Part shown: piece after piece, positions 56,408 through 64,000 of the stretch
Layout of the letters: each line of letters starts with the position of its first letter
How positions within the stretch are numbered: position 1 is the stretch's first letter
Assembly: GCA_020026435.1 (NCBI GenBank)
Contig: JAHHQK010000004.1
Location: forward strand, 1 to 64,000
Length of the DNA stretch: 64,000 nucleotides
Source of the DNA: Alistipes sp.
GTDB lineage: Bacteria; Bacteroidota; Bacteroidia; Bacteroidales; Rikenellaceae
Reading direction: 5' to 3'
Made by a program: the position numbers and the translations under genes
Notes under the pieces: generated by a model
The model's database searches: none
What the model was told of the DNA's origin: nothing
Seen by the model: the letters and a program-made list of their open reading frames with translations, nothing else

Positions 56408-57094
56408 TTATTTCGACGAATTGCGGTAGGGGTTATTGTTTTTCTGGAAATTGCGATTGTAGGGCTGATTCCGGTTTTTCTGCTGGCGCTGTTGCTGCTG
56501 GCGCTGGTAGTTCTTCTGGGGACGCGCCATATAGTGCTGTTTATAGTCGCTTCGGAGGTTATTCAGCGCCACTTCATCGATTTCGATGCCACCTTCCGAC
56601 ATCCGCTTTATATCTTTTATGATGACCTCGTTGTTGGGATGCTCCTGGTTGTACTCGTAGCTCTTGGCACGCATATAGCGGGCCAGATTGCCCACGGCGC
56701 GGGTCACGGCCTGGGGATCCTCGATCGCGGCCAGGCTCTTGATCATGCGAGCCACGTATTTGCCGTAGTGCTTCGACTCGACACGTCCCTGCGTGTAGTC
56801 CAGCTTGCGGGGCGTTATGGTCAGCTCCTCGCGCGAGGGTCGCGGATAGGGCGAGTCGACATCCAGCTGGAAATCAGACATGATGAACAGATGGTCCCAC
56901 AACTTGTGCGTGAAGTCGGCCGTATCGCGCAGCAGGGGGTTCAGATTGCCCATCACGGCAATCACGGCACGGGCCTGGCGGTTGCGTTCGTGGCGGTCCT
57001 CGATCTCCATGAGCGAATCGATCATCTCGTGGATGTGACGTCCGTACTCGGGCAGGAACAGCTTGCGGCGCGTGTAATTATAGTTTTTTTTCAT
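56408..57094 (-). CDS. DUF4290-family protein with Gln/Asn-rich tail
   Basis: This 228-residue protein matches the DUF4290 pattern common in Bacteroidetes (LFLPEYGRHIHEMIDSLMEIEDRHERN, LRDTADFTHKLWDHLFIMS). It is probably cytosolic and mostly helical to about 185. The last 40 residues are Gln-, Asn- and Arg-rich (YQRQQQQRQQKNRNQPYN), as in RNA-binding or condensate-forming tails. No function is assigned to the family that I can name. The ATG at 57094 was used instead of an upstream TTG. Confidence 0.82.
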   Translation of the reverse strand: MKKNYNYTRRKLFLPEYGRHIHEMIDSLMEIEDRHERNRQARAVIAVMGNLNPLLRDTADFTHKLWDHLFIMSDFQLDVDSPYPRPSREELTITPRKLDYTQGRVESKHYGKYVARMIKSLAAIEDPQAVTRAVGNLARYMRAKSYEYNQEHPNNEVIIKDIKRMSEGGIEIDEVALNNLRSDYKQHYMARPQKNYQRQQQQRQQKNRNQPYNRNFQKNNNPYRNSSK

Positions 57095-57253
57095 ATAGTT
57101 GTTATGGTTCGGATCTCTATTGGGCACGGTCCGCAAAAAGCATCGGGAGGGCCGCCCCCATGAGTCGTTTCAGATGAATTTTACAGTCGATTTACTCCTA
57201 ATGGCGAAGGATTACGGATTGGTTTCGCAGCAGAGAAAACGGTAACTTTGGGA

Positions 57254-57284
57254 CAAAGATAGCGCAACCCGGGCCAAAATCAAA
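57254..57284 (-). promoter_or_regulatory. DUF4290 gene promoter
   Basis: Perfect TTTG (minus, 57284-57281), 19 bp, TATCTTTG (57261-57254). Predicted start near 57247, a leader of about 150 bases. Confidence 0.75.
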
Positions 57285-57366
57285 ATATCGGACGGTTTTG
57301 CCCCGACGGCTTGCTTTATCGTCAATAAATCGGACAAATGTAATAAAAAAATAGGAAATACAAGAC

Positions 57367-58500
57367 ATGGCAAAAGTTTTAATCGTCGACCATTCAAAAA
57401 GTATGCGAAACACACTGCGCGAGCGGCTCGAATATGAAGGATTCACCGCCGAGGCGGTCGAAGACCCCCGGATCGCCTCGCGTCTGTGCCACAAGATACC
57501 CTTCGATCTGATCCTCTCCGACACGGGCAGCCGCATCCCCGACACCGACATCCCCTACATCGTCCTCACGCCCAAGGGCTCGATTCCCTCGGCGGTCGAG
57601 GCCGTGCGCAACGGGGCGAGCGATTACCTGACCTGTCCGATCGACATGAACCGCCTGTTGCGCTCGATCCACCACCTGACCGACCATCCCGCCTCCGAGC
57701 CTCAACCCTCTGCCCCCGCACCGCGCCGCCACCCCTCCCGCAGCGGGTTCCGCGCCGAGGAGATCATCGGCTCGTCGCCACAGATCGAGCGCGTCAAACG
57801 CCTCATCGACAAGGTCGCCCCGTGTGAGGCGCGGGTACTGATCACCGGCGAGAACGGCACGGGCAAGGAGCTCGTGGCCCACTGGATGCACGCCAAAAGC
57901 CCGCGGCGCGACGCTCCTTTCGTGGAGGTCAACTGCGCGGCCATCCCCTCCGAGCTGATCGAGAGCGAGCTGTTCGGCCACGAGAAGGGTGCCTTCACCT
58001 CGGCCATCAAACAACGCCGCGGCAAATTCGAGCAGGCCGACGGCGGAACGCTCTTCATGGACGAAATCGGCGACATGTCGCTCAGCGCCCAGGCCAAGGT
58101 ACTGCGTGCACTCCAGGAGCGCAAGATCTGCCGCGTGGGCAGCGACAAGGACATCGACGTCGATGTGCGCGTGATCGCCGCCACGAACAAGAATCTGCGC
58201 GAGGAGATCCGCCGCGGCAACTTCCGCGAGGACCTCTACCACCGCATCGGGGTGATCATCGTGCGGGTGCCGCCCCTGAGGGAACACTCGGCCGACATTC
58301 CCCAGCTGACCCGCCACTTCATCCGCACCCTCTCGTCGGAGTACCACCGCGACGAGAAGGAGATCACGCCCGAGGCCGTCGAGGCCCTGAGCCGTATGTC
58401 GTGGAGCGGCAACATCCGCGAGCTGAGAAACGTTATCGAGCGCCTGCTCGTCCTCTCCGACGAGCGCATCACGCTGGACGACGTCCACAACTACTGTTAG
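57367..58500 (+). CDS. Atypical sigma-54 activator, shortened receiver and no DNA-binding domain
   Basis: This 377-residue NtrC-like protein has a receiver (1 to about 105), a proline-rich linker and a sigma-54 AAA+ domain (about 130-365) with Walker A (GENGTGKE, 161-168), Walker B (GTLFMDEIGD) and the sensor motif NIRELRNVIERL. Three oddities are visible. The receiver keeps Asp52 and Thr68 but is about 12 residues shorter between them than NtrC, and the invariant Lys is Cys90 (DYLTCPID). The sigma-54 contact loop reads GAFTSA (208-213) instead of GAFTGA. The protein ends at DDVHNYC with no C-terminal Fis-type helix-turn-helix. It may activate from solution or through a partner. It is divergent from the DUF4290 gene. 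Confidence 0.9.
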   Translation: MAKVLIVDHSKSMRNTLRERLEYEGFTAEAVEDPRIASRLCHKIPFDLILSDTGSRIPDTDIPYIVLTPKGSIPSAVEAVRNGASDYLTCPIDMNRLLRSIHHLTDHPASEPQPSAPAPRRHPSRSGFRAEEIIGSSPQIERVKRLIDKVAPCEARVLITGENGTGKELVAHWMHAKSPRRDAPFVEVNCAAIPSELIESELFGHEKGAFTSAIKQRRGKFEQADGGTLFMDEIGDMSLSAQAKVLRALQERKICRVGSDKDIDVDVRVIAATNKNLREEIRRGNFREDLYHRIGVIIVRVPPLREHSADIPQLTRHFIRTLSSEYHRDEKEITPEAVEALSRMSWSGNIRELRNVIERLLVLSDERITLDDVHNYC

Positions 58501-58760
58501 CCCCGCGGCAAGGGCAAAACAAAGGACAGGAACAAAGCCAGGACAGGGACAAGGGCTAATCCGCCCCGCAAAACCCACCCCGCAAGCCCTGTTTCCCAAA
58601 CCGTATGGGCAGTAAAACTCCCGCTCCGGAGATTCATTCCGCACAAGATCCCCGCACCGCACACACAGCACCGCCCCGGCCGCACCGTACTGCACCGTCG
58701 GCTCTGCTCCGAGCCCCACAAAAAGACACTTTCGAAGACACATTTTCGCCCCTTCGGGAA
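58501..58760. other. Gene-free stretch after sigma-54 activator
   Basis: No supportable gene. It contains A/G-rich short repeats (ACAAAGGACAGG-like, 58520-58556). Confidence 0.45.
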
Positions 58761-58822
58761 AAACATCGGAGACGGCTTTCCGCTCCCCAACCGGGGAACA
58801 CGGCAAGCCGTCTCCGATGTTT
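58761..58822. terminator. Long perfect-stem bidirectional terminator
   Basis: An 18-bp perfect stem (58761-58778 with 58805-58822) begins AAACATCGG and ends CCGATGTTT. It encloses a loop with CCCC...GGGG pairing and lies between the convergent sigma-54 activator and HAD genes. Confidence 0.8.
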
Positions 58823-58943
58823 TATATATGTTCCGAATCCCTGCAACAGAACCCGGCCTGCATCAAGGTCTGATCCTCCGGCTGCGACAACCCCTGTCCT
58901 CCGGCCTCAAGTCCCAGCCCACGAGCGACAGACCCTCAACCGC

Positions 58944-59597
58944 CTACAACAGGGCGAGGATCTCCTCCGCACGGTCGACGATGTGGTCGGCGTGGCACTC
59001 CTCCAGCTCCTCGCGGCGGCGGAATCCCCACGAACAGCCCACCGAACGCACCCGTGCGGCGGCGGCCGTCTGCATATCTATTCCCGAATCACCGACATAA
59101 AGCACCCGACTGCGGTCTGCACCCGTCATGGCCAACAGATCCTCCACGATGCGGGGATCGGGCTTGAGGGGTACATCGGGACGCTGGCCCAGCACCCCCG
59201 CAAACGGAATCCCGCCAAAGAAGCGTCCGACCAGTTTCTCGGTGCCGGCCTGGAACTTGTTTGAGGCCACGGCCACCTTCACCCCGCGGCGGACCAGCTC
59301 GGCCAGCAGGTCGGGGATACCCTCGTAGGGTTTCGTGTTGATGTCGATATGGGCCGTGTAGTATTTCACAAAGTCGTTGCGCACCGCAGCCACAAATTCG
59401 GGCGTGCGCATCTCCTCGGGCAAGGCCCGCTCCACCAGGCGGAGGATACCGTTGCCGACAAATCCGCAATACTCCTCATAGGTATGCTGCGGCAGGGAGT
59501 GCATTCCCAGTACCACGTTGCACGAAGCGGCCAGGTCGCCGATCGTGTTGAGCAGCGTGCCGTCCAGGTCGAAAATCACCAGTTCCGTATTCATCAT
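58944..59597 (-). CDS. HAD-family phosphatase, phosphoglycolate phosphatase-like
   Basis: This 217-residue protein has the HAD motifs DLDGTLL (Asp nucleophile near residue 10), SNK near 112, KPDP near 145 and GDSGIDM near 169. It is of the Gph type with a cap domain. It probably dephosphorylates a small phosphometabolite such as 2-phosphoglycolate; specificity is inferred. Confidence 0.88.
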   Translation of the reverse strand: MMNTELVIFDLDGTLLNTIGDLAASCNVVLGMHSLPQHTYEEYCGFVGNGILRLVERALPEEMRTPEFVAAVRNDFVKYYTAHIDINTKPYEGIPDLLAELVRRGVKVAVASNKFQAGTEKLVGRFFGGIPFAGVLGQRPDVPLKPDPRIVEDLLAMTGADRSRVLYVGDSGIDMQTAAAARVRSVGCSWGFRRREELEECHADHIVDRAEEILALL

Positions 59598-59632
59598 TTT
59601 CCTAAATTCTCAGATTCGTTGTTTCCGGGGGA

Positions 59633-59663
59633 CAAAAGTATAAAATTTTCCCGCGCGATCAAA
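59633..59663 (-). promoter_or_regulatory. HAD phosphatase promoter
   Basis: Perfect TTTG (minus, 59663-59660), 19 bp, TACTTTTG (59640-59633). It overlaps the 3' end of the capA-like gene. Confidence 0.75.
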
Positions 59664-60891
59664 TTTTCACCCCTCGGCGCGTGTCGTCCATGAAGAGGTC
59701 GTAGGCCCGGCGCTCGTCGGCGGTCATCCCGAGCGTGTCGCCCACCTCGGGCGGGATCAGCCGGTAATCGCGACGGCGCACCCACACGGGCGTGACCTCC
59801 GCCCGGAAGCGTTTCCCGCCATCGGCCCCGATCCCCACCTCGACCTCCAGCACCAGACCTCCGTCGGAGTATCTCTGCCGCTGGTTCGAGACGAAATTGC
59901 CGAGTGAATAGGCCACCACGCCTCTGTCGTCACACACGACGGGCTGCACCACATGGGGATGGCTGCCGATCACCAGATCGACCCCCTCGCGGCGCAGGAA
60001 CTCCCCCACGAGGATCTGCTCCCGCGAAGGCGTACGCTCATACTCCACGCCCCAGTGCAGGCAGACGACTACACACTCCGCCCCGAGCCTCAACGCCCGG
60101 GCAATATCGCCGCGCATCGAGAGCGTGTCGATCGGGTTAACCCTCCGCCCCCGCGGCACGGGCATTCCGTTGGTGCCGTAGGTATAGTTGAGCAGGGCGA
60201 TGCGGATGCCGCCCCGCTCGATCATCAGCGGATGGTTGTCCTCGAAGTCCTCCCCGGCAACAAACACACCCGTATGGGCCATGCCCCTCCGCTTCAGTTC
60301 GCGGACGGTCGTGTCGATCCCCTCCCCACCGCCGTCGCAGCAGTGGTTGTTGGCCAGCAAGGCCACATCGACCCCCATGAAGACCAGGGCGTCGGCCAGG
60401 GTCTTCGGCGAGCGGAACAACGGGTAACCCGTATATCGACCGCCGTCGGTCAGCGTCGTTTCGAGGTTGACCACCCCCAGATCACTGCGGCGGAAGCGGT
60501 CGGCCACCCATTCAAACGGCCCCGTGAAGTCGTAGCCTTCCCTGCGCCGTGCCACCGTGAGCTGGGGCGTATGGACCATCAGATCCCCCGCAAAGCACAA
60601 CCGCACACAACGCTCCCCATCCATCCGATGTGAGGTTCCGGACGCTTGCTCCGATGCGTGGGCGGAAGCCCGCAGCACAGCATCCTTGCCAACACCCCGT
60701 AGAGCATATTTTCCACAGCCCCGCATCGAAGCATCCTTTTCCGCGGCACACACCTCCGCCTCCCGTTTTTCCACACGGGACATCGCCTCCCGGTATCGGC
60801 ATTCGCCCGCCAAAGTTCCGCCCACGGCCGCCACAAAGGCAACCAGCCACCACAGCCCCCGCGAGCAATATCTGCGCAATCCTTCAATCAT
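59659..60891 (-). CDS. CapA-like metallophosphatase, membrane-anchored
   Basis: This 410-residue protein has an N-terminal hydrophobic segment (LWWLVAFVAAVGGTLAG) and the CapA/PGA_cap pattern: FAGDLMVH, GVVNLETTLTDGG, ALLANNHCCDGG, LHWGVEY and VIGSHPHVVQP. CapA-type proteins are linked to poly-gamma-glutamate or other polymer export and act as metallophosphoesterases outside the membrane. The ATG at 60891 was chosen because it begins the membrane anchor; the upstream open frame is Arg/Gly-rich. Confidence 0.85.
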   Translation of the reverse strand: MIEGLRRYCSRGLWWLVAFVAAVGGTLAGECRYREAMSRVEKREAEVCAAEKDASMRGCGKYALRGVGKDAVLRASAHASEQASGTSHRMDGERCVRLCFAGDLMVHTPQLTVARRREGYDFTGPFEWVADRFRRSDLGVVNLETTLTDGGRYTGYPLFRSPKTLADALVFMGVDVALLANNHCCDGGGEGIDTTVRELKRRGMAHTGVFVAGEDFEDNHPLMIERGGIRIALLNYTYGTNGMPVPRGRRVNPIDTLSMRGDIARALRLGAECVVVCLHWGVEYERTPSREQILVGEFLRREGVDLVIGSHPHVVQPVVCDDRGVVAYSLGNFVSNQRQRYSDGGLVLEVEVGIGADGGKRFRAEVTPVWVRRRDYRLIPPEVGDTLGMTADERRAYDLFMDDTRRGVKI

Positions 60892-61296
60892 AATTCCAAT
60901 CCTTAATATTATCCTCAACACGCCCCATCGGTGCGCCCGCCCCGAACGTTCCCGGAGCAATACTCCATCCGAGAGCCTGCACCCCGCAAAGGCCCGCCCC
61001 TCCCGGAAGGCGATACCCCGAAGGTCTCCGCTCCGAAAGCCGTCCCAACCGAACAACGCCCCCGACAGAACCCAAGACTTCCCGACAGGACCGAACGCCC
61101 CCGATAGAACCCAAGTCCCGCTCCGACACCGCGAGATGCCCCCTCCCGACAGAACAGAGGAACGTCCCCCGCAACCGAGAAAACGCTCCTCTTTTCCACT
61201 CCTCCCCCTCTGCCTCCTGCCCGCAGGACGGCGGCTGAGGAGGGGGGGGGAATATGTCCTCCGACCGGAAGTCTTACATTACAAAAGACGCCCTCT
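60892..61296. other. Gene-free stretch with a 20-bp direct repeat
   Basis: No supportable gene. CGCCCCCGACAGAACCCAAG (61057-61076) recurs at 61096-61115 with one mismatch, period 39. Confidence 0.5.
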
Positions 61297-63417
61297 CTAT
61301 TTACCGAGGCCCATCTTGTCGATCAAAGCCTTCGTCTCGGGCTTGTGGCCGCGGAAGTTGACGTAGAGGGTCATCGGGTGATCCGTTCCGCCCTTCGAGA
61401 GCAGCTCTTCGCGGAACTTCGTCGATACCTCGCGGTTGAAGATTCCCTTCTGCTCGAAGAGCGAGAAGGCATCGGCCTCCAGCACCTCGGCCCACTTGTA
61501 GCCGTAGTAACCCGCGGCGTAGCCACCACCGAAGATATGGCTGAAAGCCGTCGAGATCGACGTACCCTCCACCGACGGCAGTATGCGCGTAGGCTCCAGG
61601 GCCTGCTTCTCGAACCGCTCGACATCGCCCTCAAACGGCTCGCGGAGCGTGTGCCAGGCCATATCGATCATGCCGAAGGTCAGCTGACGCACGTTGCCAT
61701 AGGCGGCCTGGTAGTTCTTGGCGGCCACGATTCGGTCGACCAGCTCCTCGGGGATCGGCTCTCCCGTCCGGTAGTGCACGGCCCACAGATCCAGAAACTC
61801 CTTCTCGGTGGCCCAGTTCTCCATGAGCTGCGAGGGCAGCTCCACGAAGTCGCGGTAGACGTTCGTTCCGGTCAGCGACTCATACTGTCCCTCACCCAGC
61901 ATACCATGGAGCGAGTGTCCGAACTCGTGGAGGAAGGTCTCCACCTCGTCGAAAGTGAGCAGCGAGGGGGTATCACCCGCGGGCTTGGTGAAGTTCATCA
62001 CCAGCGACACCAGCGGACGGGTCTCCTTGCCGTCGACGATCTTCGTGCCACGGAACTCGGTCATCCACGCCCCGCCGCGCTTGGTGGCACGGGGGAAAAA
62101 GTCCAGGTAGAGGACCGCCATGAAGCGTCCCTGCTCGTCGGTCACATCGTAGGCCGTCACCTCGGGATGATAAACCGTGATGTCCCTGTTGGGCGTAAAG
62201 TTCAGACCGTAGAGCTTGTTGGCCAGCATGAAGACACCCTTGCGGACGTTCTCCAGCTTGAAGTAGGGCTTCAGCATCTCATCGTTCATCGCATAGGTCT
62301 CGTCCTTGTATTTTTCGCTGTAATAGGCGTAGTCCCAGGGCATCAGCTCGCCCTCGAATCCCTGCTTGGCGGCATAGTCGCACACCGTGCGGTAGTCCTT
62401 GCGGGCGTAGTCACGGGTGGCGTCGAGCAGCTCCTTCAGGAAAGCCGTGACCGTAGGCGTTGACTCCGCCATGCGATCCTCCAGCGTATAGTCGGCATAG
62501 GAGTCGTAGCCCAACAGACGGGCGATCTTCAGACGCGTGTTGACCAGCTCGCGCACCACCTCCGTATTGTCATGCTCGCCGCCCAGGGCGCGAGTGTTGT
62601 AGGCCCGCCAGACCTGCTCCTTGAGCTCGCGGTTGGAACTGTAACGCAGGAAATTGAAGATCGAGGGAGCCTGAAGTGTCACCGTCCATCCCTTCTGCTT
62701 GCGCTCGCGGGCCTCCTCGGCCATACCCTCGCGGATCAGGGCCGGGATCTCCTCCACAACCTTGGGATCGGTGATGTTCAGCGCATAGGCGTTGGTTGCG
62801 GCCAGCACGTTCTGACCGAACTTCAGCGAGAGGTTCGACAGTGCGGTCGAATATTGGCGGTAGAGCACCTTGTCCTCGTCCGAAAGGGCCGCGCCCTCGC
62901 GTGCGAATCCCTTATAGGTATTCTCCAGCAGCTTGCGATCCTCCTTCGAGAGTCTCCACCCCGGATGCTCATAGACCTGCTTCACGCGCTCGAAGAGGCG
63001 GGGGTTGAGCAGAATGTCGTTGCTCAGGGCCACCAGCTTGGGCTGCACGCGCTCGGCGATCTGCTGCATCTGCTCCGTGGCGTCAGCCTCCAGGAGGTTG
63101 AAGAACAGTCCGCTGATGCGGTTCAGAAGCGCCCCTTGGCGTTCGAGGGCCACGATCGTATTGCCGAACGTGGGTTTCGAGGGGTTATTGACAATGGCCA
63201 CCAGCTCGGCACGCGAGCAGGCAATGGCCGCATCGAAGGCGGGTTCGTAATGCTCCACCCGGATCAGATCAAACGGGGGAGTTGCATGGGGAGTATTCCA
63301 CTCGACCAGCAGCGGATTCGACCGGTCCAATTCGGGCAGCACGGCCTTCGGGATCGAGTTGTCGGCACATCCGGCCGTGAAAGCAGCAAATGTCATCATT
63401 AAAATCGCTTTTTTCAT
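61297..63417 (-). CDS. dcp: M3-family metallopeptidase (Dcp-like), lipoprotein
   Basis: This 706-residue zinc peptidase has HEFGH at residues 497-501 (catalytic Glu498) and the family-typical SLTGTNVYRDFVELPSQLMENW downstream. It is a peptidyl-dipeptidase/oligopeptidase of the thimet family. A signal with FTAGC (Cys17) suggests a lipoprotein in the periplasm or outer membrane. A second, partial M3 gene lies 78 bp upstream on the same strand. Confidence 0.92.
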   Translation of the reverse strand: MKKAILMMTFAAFTAGCADNSIPKAVLPELDRSNPLLVEWNTPHATPPFDLIRVEHYEPAFDAAIACSRAELVAIVNNPSKPTFGNTIVALERQGALLNRISGLFFNLLEADATEQMQQIAERVQPKLVALSNDILLNPRLFERVKQVYEHPGWRLSKEDRKLLENTYKGFAREGAALSDEDKVLYRQYSTALSNLSLKFGQNVLAATNAYALNITDPKVVEEIPALIREGMAEEARERKQKGWTVTLQAPSIFNFLRYSSNRELKEQVWRAYNTRALGGEHDNTEVVRELVNTRLKIARLLGYDSYADYTLEDRMAESTPTVTAFLKELLDATRDYARKDYRTVCDYAAKQGFEGELMPWDYAYYSEKYKDETYAMNDEMLKPYFKLENVRKGVFMLANKLYGLNFTPNRDITVYHPEVTAYDVTDEQGRFMAVLYLDFFPRATKRGGAWMTEFRGTKIVDGKETRPLVSLVMNFTKPAGDTPSLLTFDEVETFLHEFGHSLHGMLGEGQYESLTGTNVYRDFVELPSQLMENWATEKEFLDLWAVHYRTGEPIPEELVDRIVAAKNYQAAYGNVRQLTFGMIDMAWHTLREPFEGDVERFEKQALEPTRILPSVEGTSISTAFSHIFGGGYAAGYYGYKWAEVLEADAFSLFEQKGIFNREVSTKFREELLSKGGTDHPMTLYVNFRGHKPETKALIDKMGLGK

Positions 63418-63495
63418 AGGGTTAATTTATTCTGATGTGTGAGTTTTAAGGTGCAGTAGGGGTACAGGGGGCATCGGGCGGATTCTTCGTCTCCT

Positions 63496-64000
63496 TTACA
63501 GTCCGATCGGATCGGCCACACGGCGCGAATCCCCGGCAGCGGGAGCCTCCGTGCGGGCATCACCGCCCACGGGAGCATTCACCCGCACCGAATCGGCCGC
63601 CACGGACTCCTCCTCCCCAGGTTCGGTCCACAGGCCTGCCGCCTTGAGCATAGGCTTGCGGTCGGGGTTCCGGCCGCGGAAGGCGCGGTAGAGCGACATT
63701 CCGTCCTCGGATCCTCCGCGCTCCAGGATGCGGCGGCGGAAACGGTCGGCCACACGGCGGTCGAACAGGTCGCCGCTCTCGCGGAAGGCCTCGAAGGCGT
63801 CCTTGTCCAGCACCTCGGCCCACGTATAAAAATAGTAGCCCGAGGAGTAGCCGCCCGCGAAGATGTGGGCGAAATAGGGATAGCGGTAGCGGGGTTCGAT
63901 TTGGGGGATCAGCTCGCGACGCTCCCTCAAGGCGTTATGCTCGAAATCCGCAGGGTCGAAATCCGAGTAGTCGGTGATCGAGTGGATGTCCAGATCCGTG
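63496..64000 (-). CDS. M3-family metallopeptidase, C-terminal part (runs off window)
   Basis: The open frame continues without a stop to the right edge, so only about the last 168 residues are seen. YFAHIFAGGYSSGYYFYTWAEVLDKDAFEAF matches the equivalent FSHIFGGGYAAGYYGYKWAEVLEADAF of the next gene, which marks it as a tandem M3 paralogue; the zinc motif is outside. After the usual C-terminus (KAAGLW) it has an extra, Ala/Asp/Val-rich tail of about 40 residues not seen in the neighbour. Confidence 0.88.
   Translation of the reverse strand, partial: TDLDIHSITDYSDFDPADFEHNALRERRELIPQIEPRYRYPYFAHIFAGGYSSGYYFYTWAEVLDKDAFEAFRESGDLFDRRVADRFRRRILERGGSEDGMSLYRAFRGRNPDRKPMLKAAGLWTEPGEEESVAADSVRVNAPVGGDARTEAPAAGDSRRVADPIGL

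Noticed and set aside
61243..61250. G8 tract near the M3 peptidase 3' end
   Set aside because: Intergenic, short, and not placed within a promoter or start region.

Overview
The window looks like chromosome from a gut Bacteroidales, most likely Alistipes or a close Rikenellaceae relative. The reasons are GC-rich codon use, SusC/SusD pairs with a hybrid two-component regulator, BACON lipoproteins, promoters of the Bacteroidetes type (TTTG, about 19-21 bp, TAnnTTTG), and a bamA-skp-skp block. The genus is inferred from style and was not tested by a search.

Positions 126-27647 hold a large polysaccharide-utilisation region. On the minus strand are a secreted metallophosphoesterase, a GH89 alpha-N-acetylglucosaminidase and a 1350-residue hybrid sensor/AraC regulator (HTCS). 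Divergent from the HTCS is one long plus-strand operon, ended by a strong terminator at 24444-24485: susC1, susD1, susC2, susD2, two BACON surface lipoproteins, a GH16-like hydrolase and a GH123/DUF4091-like hydrolase. Facing it is a secreted DUF6250-PL8-type lyase. GH89, GH123, GH16 and a PL8-type lyase together suggest a host amino-sugar glycan (mucin O-glycan or glycosaminoglycan). The HTCS has arginine in place of the phospho-accepting histidine, although its ATPase and receiver motifs look intact. A 12-bp direct repeat with 21-bp period sits upstream of the susC1 -7 element and is a candidate operator.

Positions 28343-44000 are mostly housekeeping: a tRNA nucleotidyltransferase, pdxJ, nadK, uppS, bamA and two skp genes, an AraC regulator, tamL, a nitroreductase, dapF, a very acidic small protein and an alpha/beta hydrolase. 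About 700 bp after the skp genes has no convincing gene but carries a degenerate array of roughly 23-bp repeats.

Positions 44239-47155 look like an accessory cassette of lower GC, bounded by two divergent copies of a dispersed repeat and next to an initiator tRNA gene. It carries a TonB-dependent receptor whose signal-peptide codons contain a (GA)18 tract. In this sequence the ATG frame ends right after the tract; one more GA unit (or two fewer) restores the full receptor. This is a candidate phase-variable locus caught in the OFF state.

Positions 47505-52524 are a five-gene heterodisulfide-reductase-like operon (HdrC, HdrB, HdrA, a second HdrC-like protein, and a membrane HdrE/HdrD-like fusion). 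Downstream are folA, thyA and lpxH, a TlpA-like lipoprotein without a CXXC motif, a DUF4290 protein, an unusual sigma-54 activator (shortened receiver, no DNA-binding domain), an HAD phosphatase, a CapA-type protein and two tandem M3 peptidases, the last cut by the window edge.
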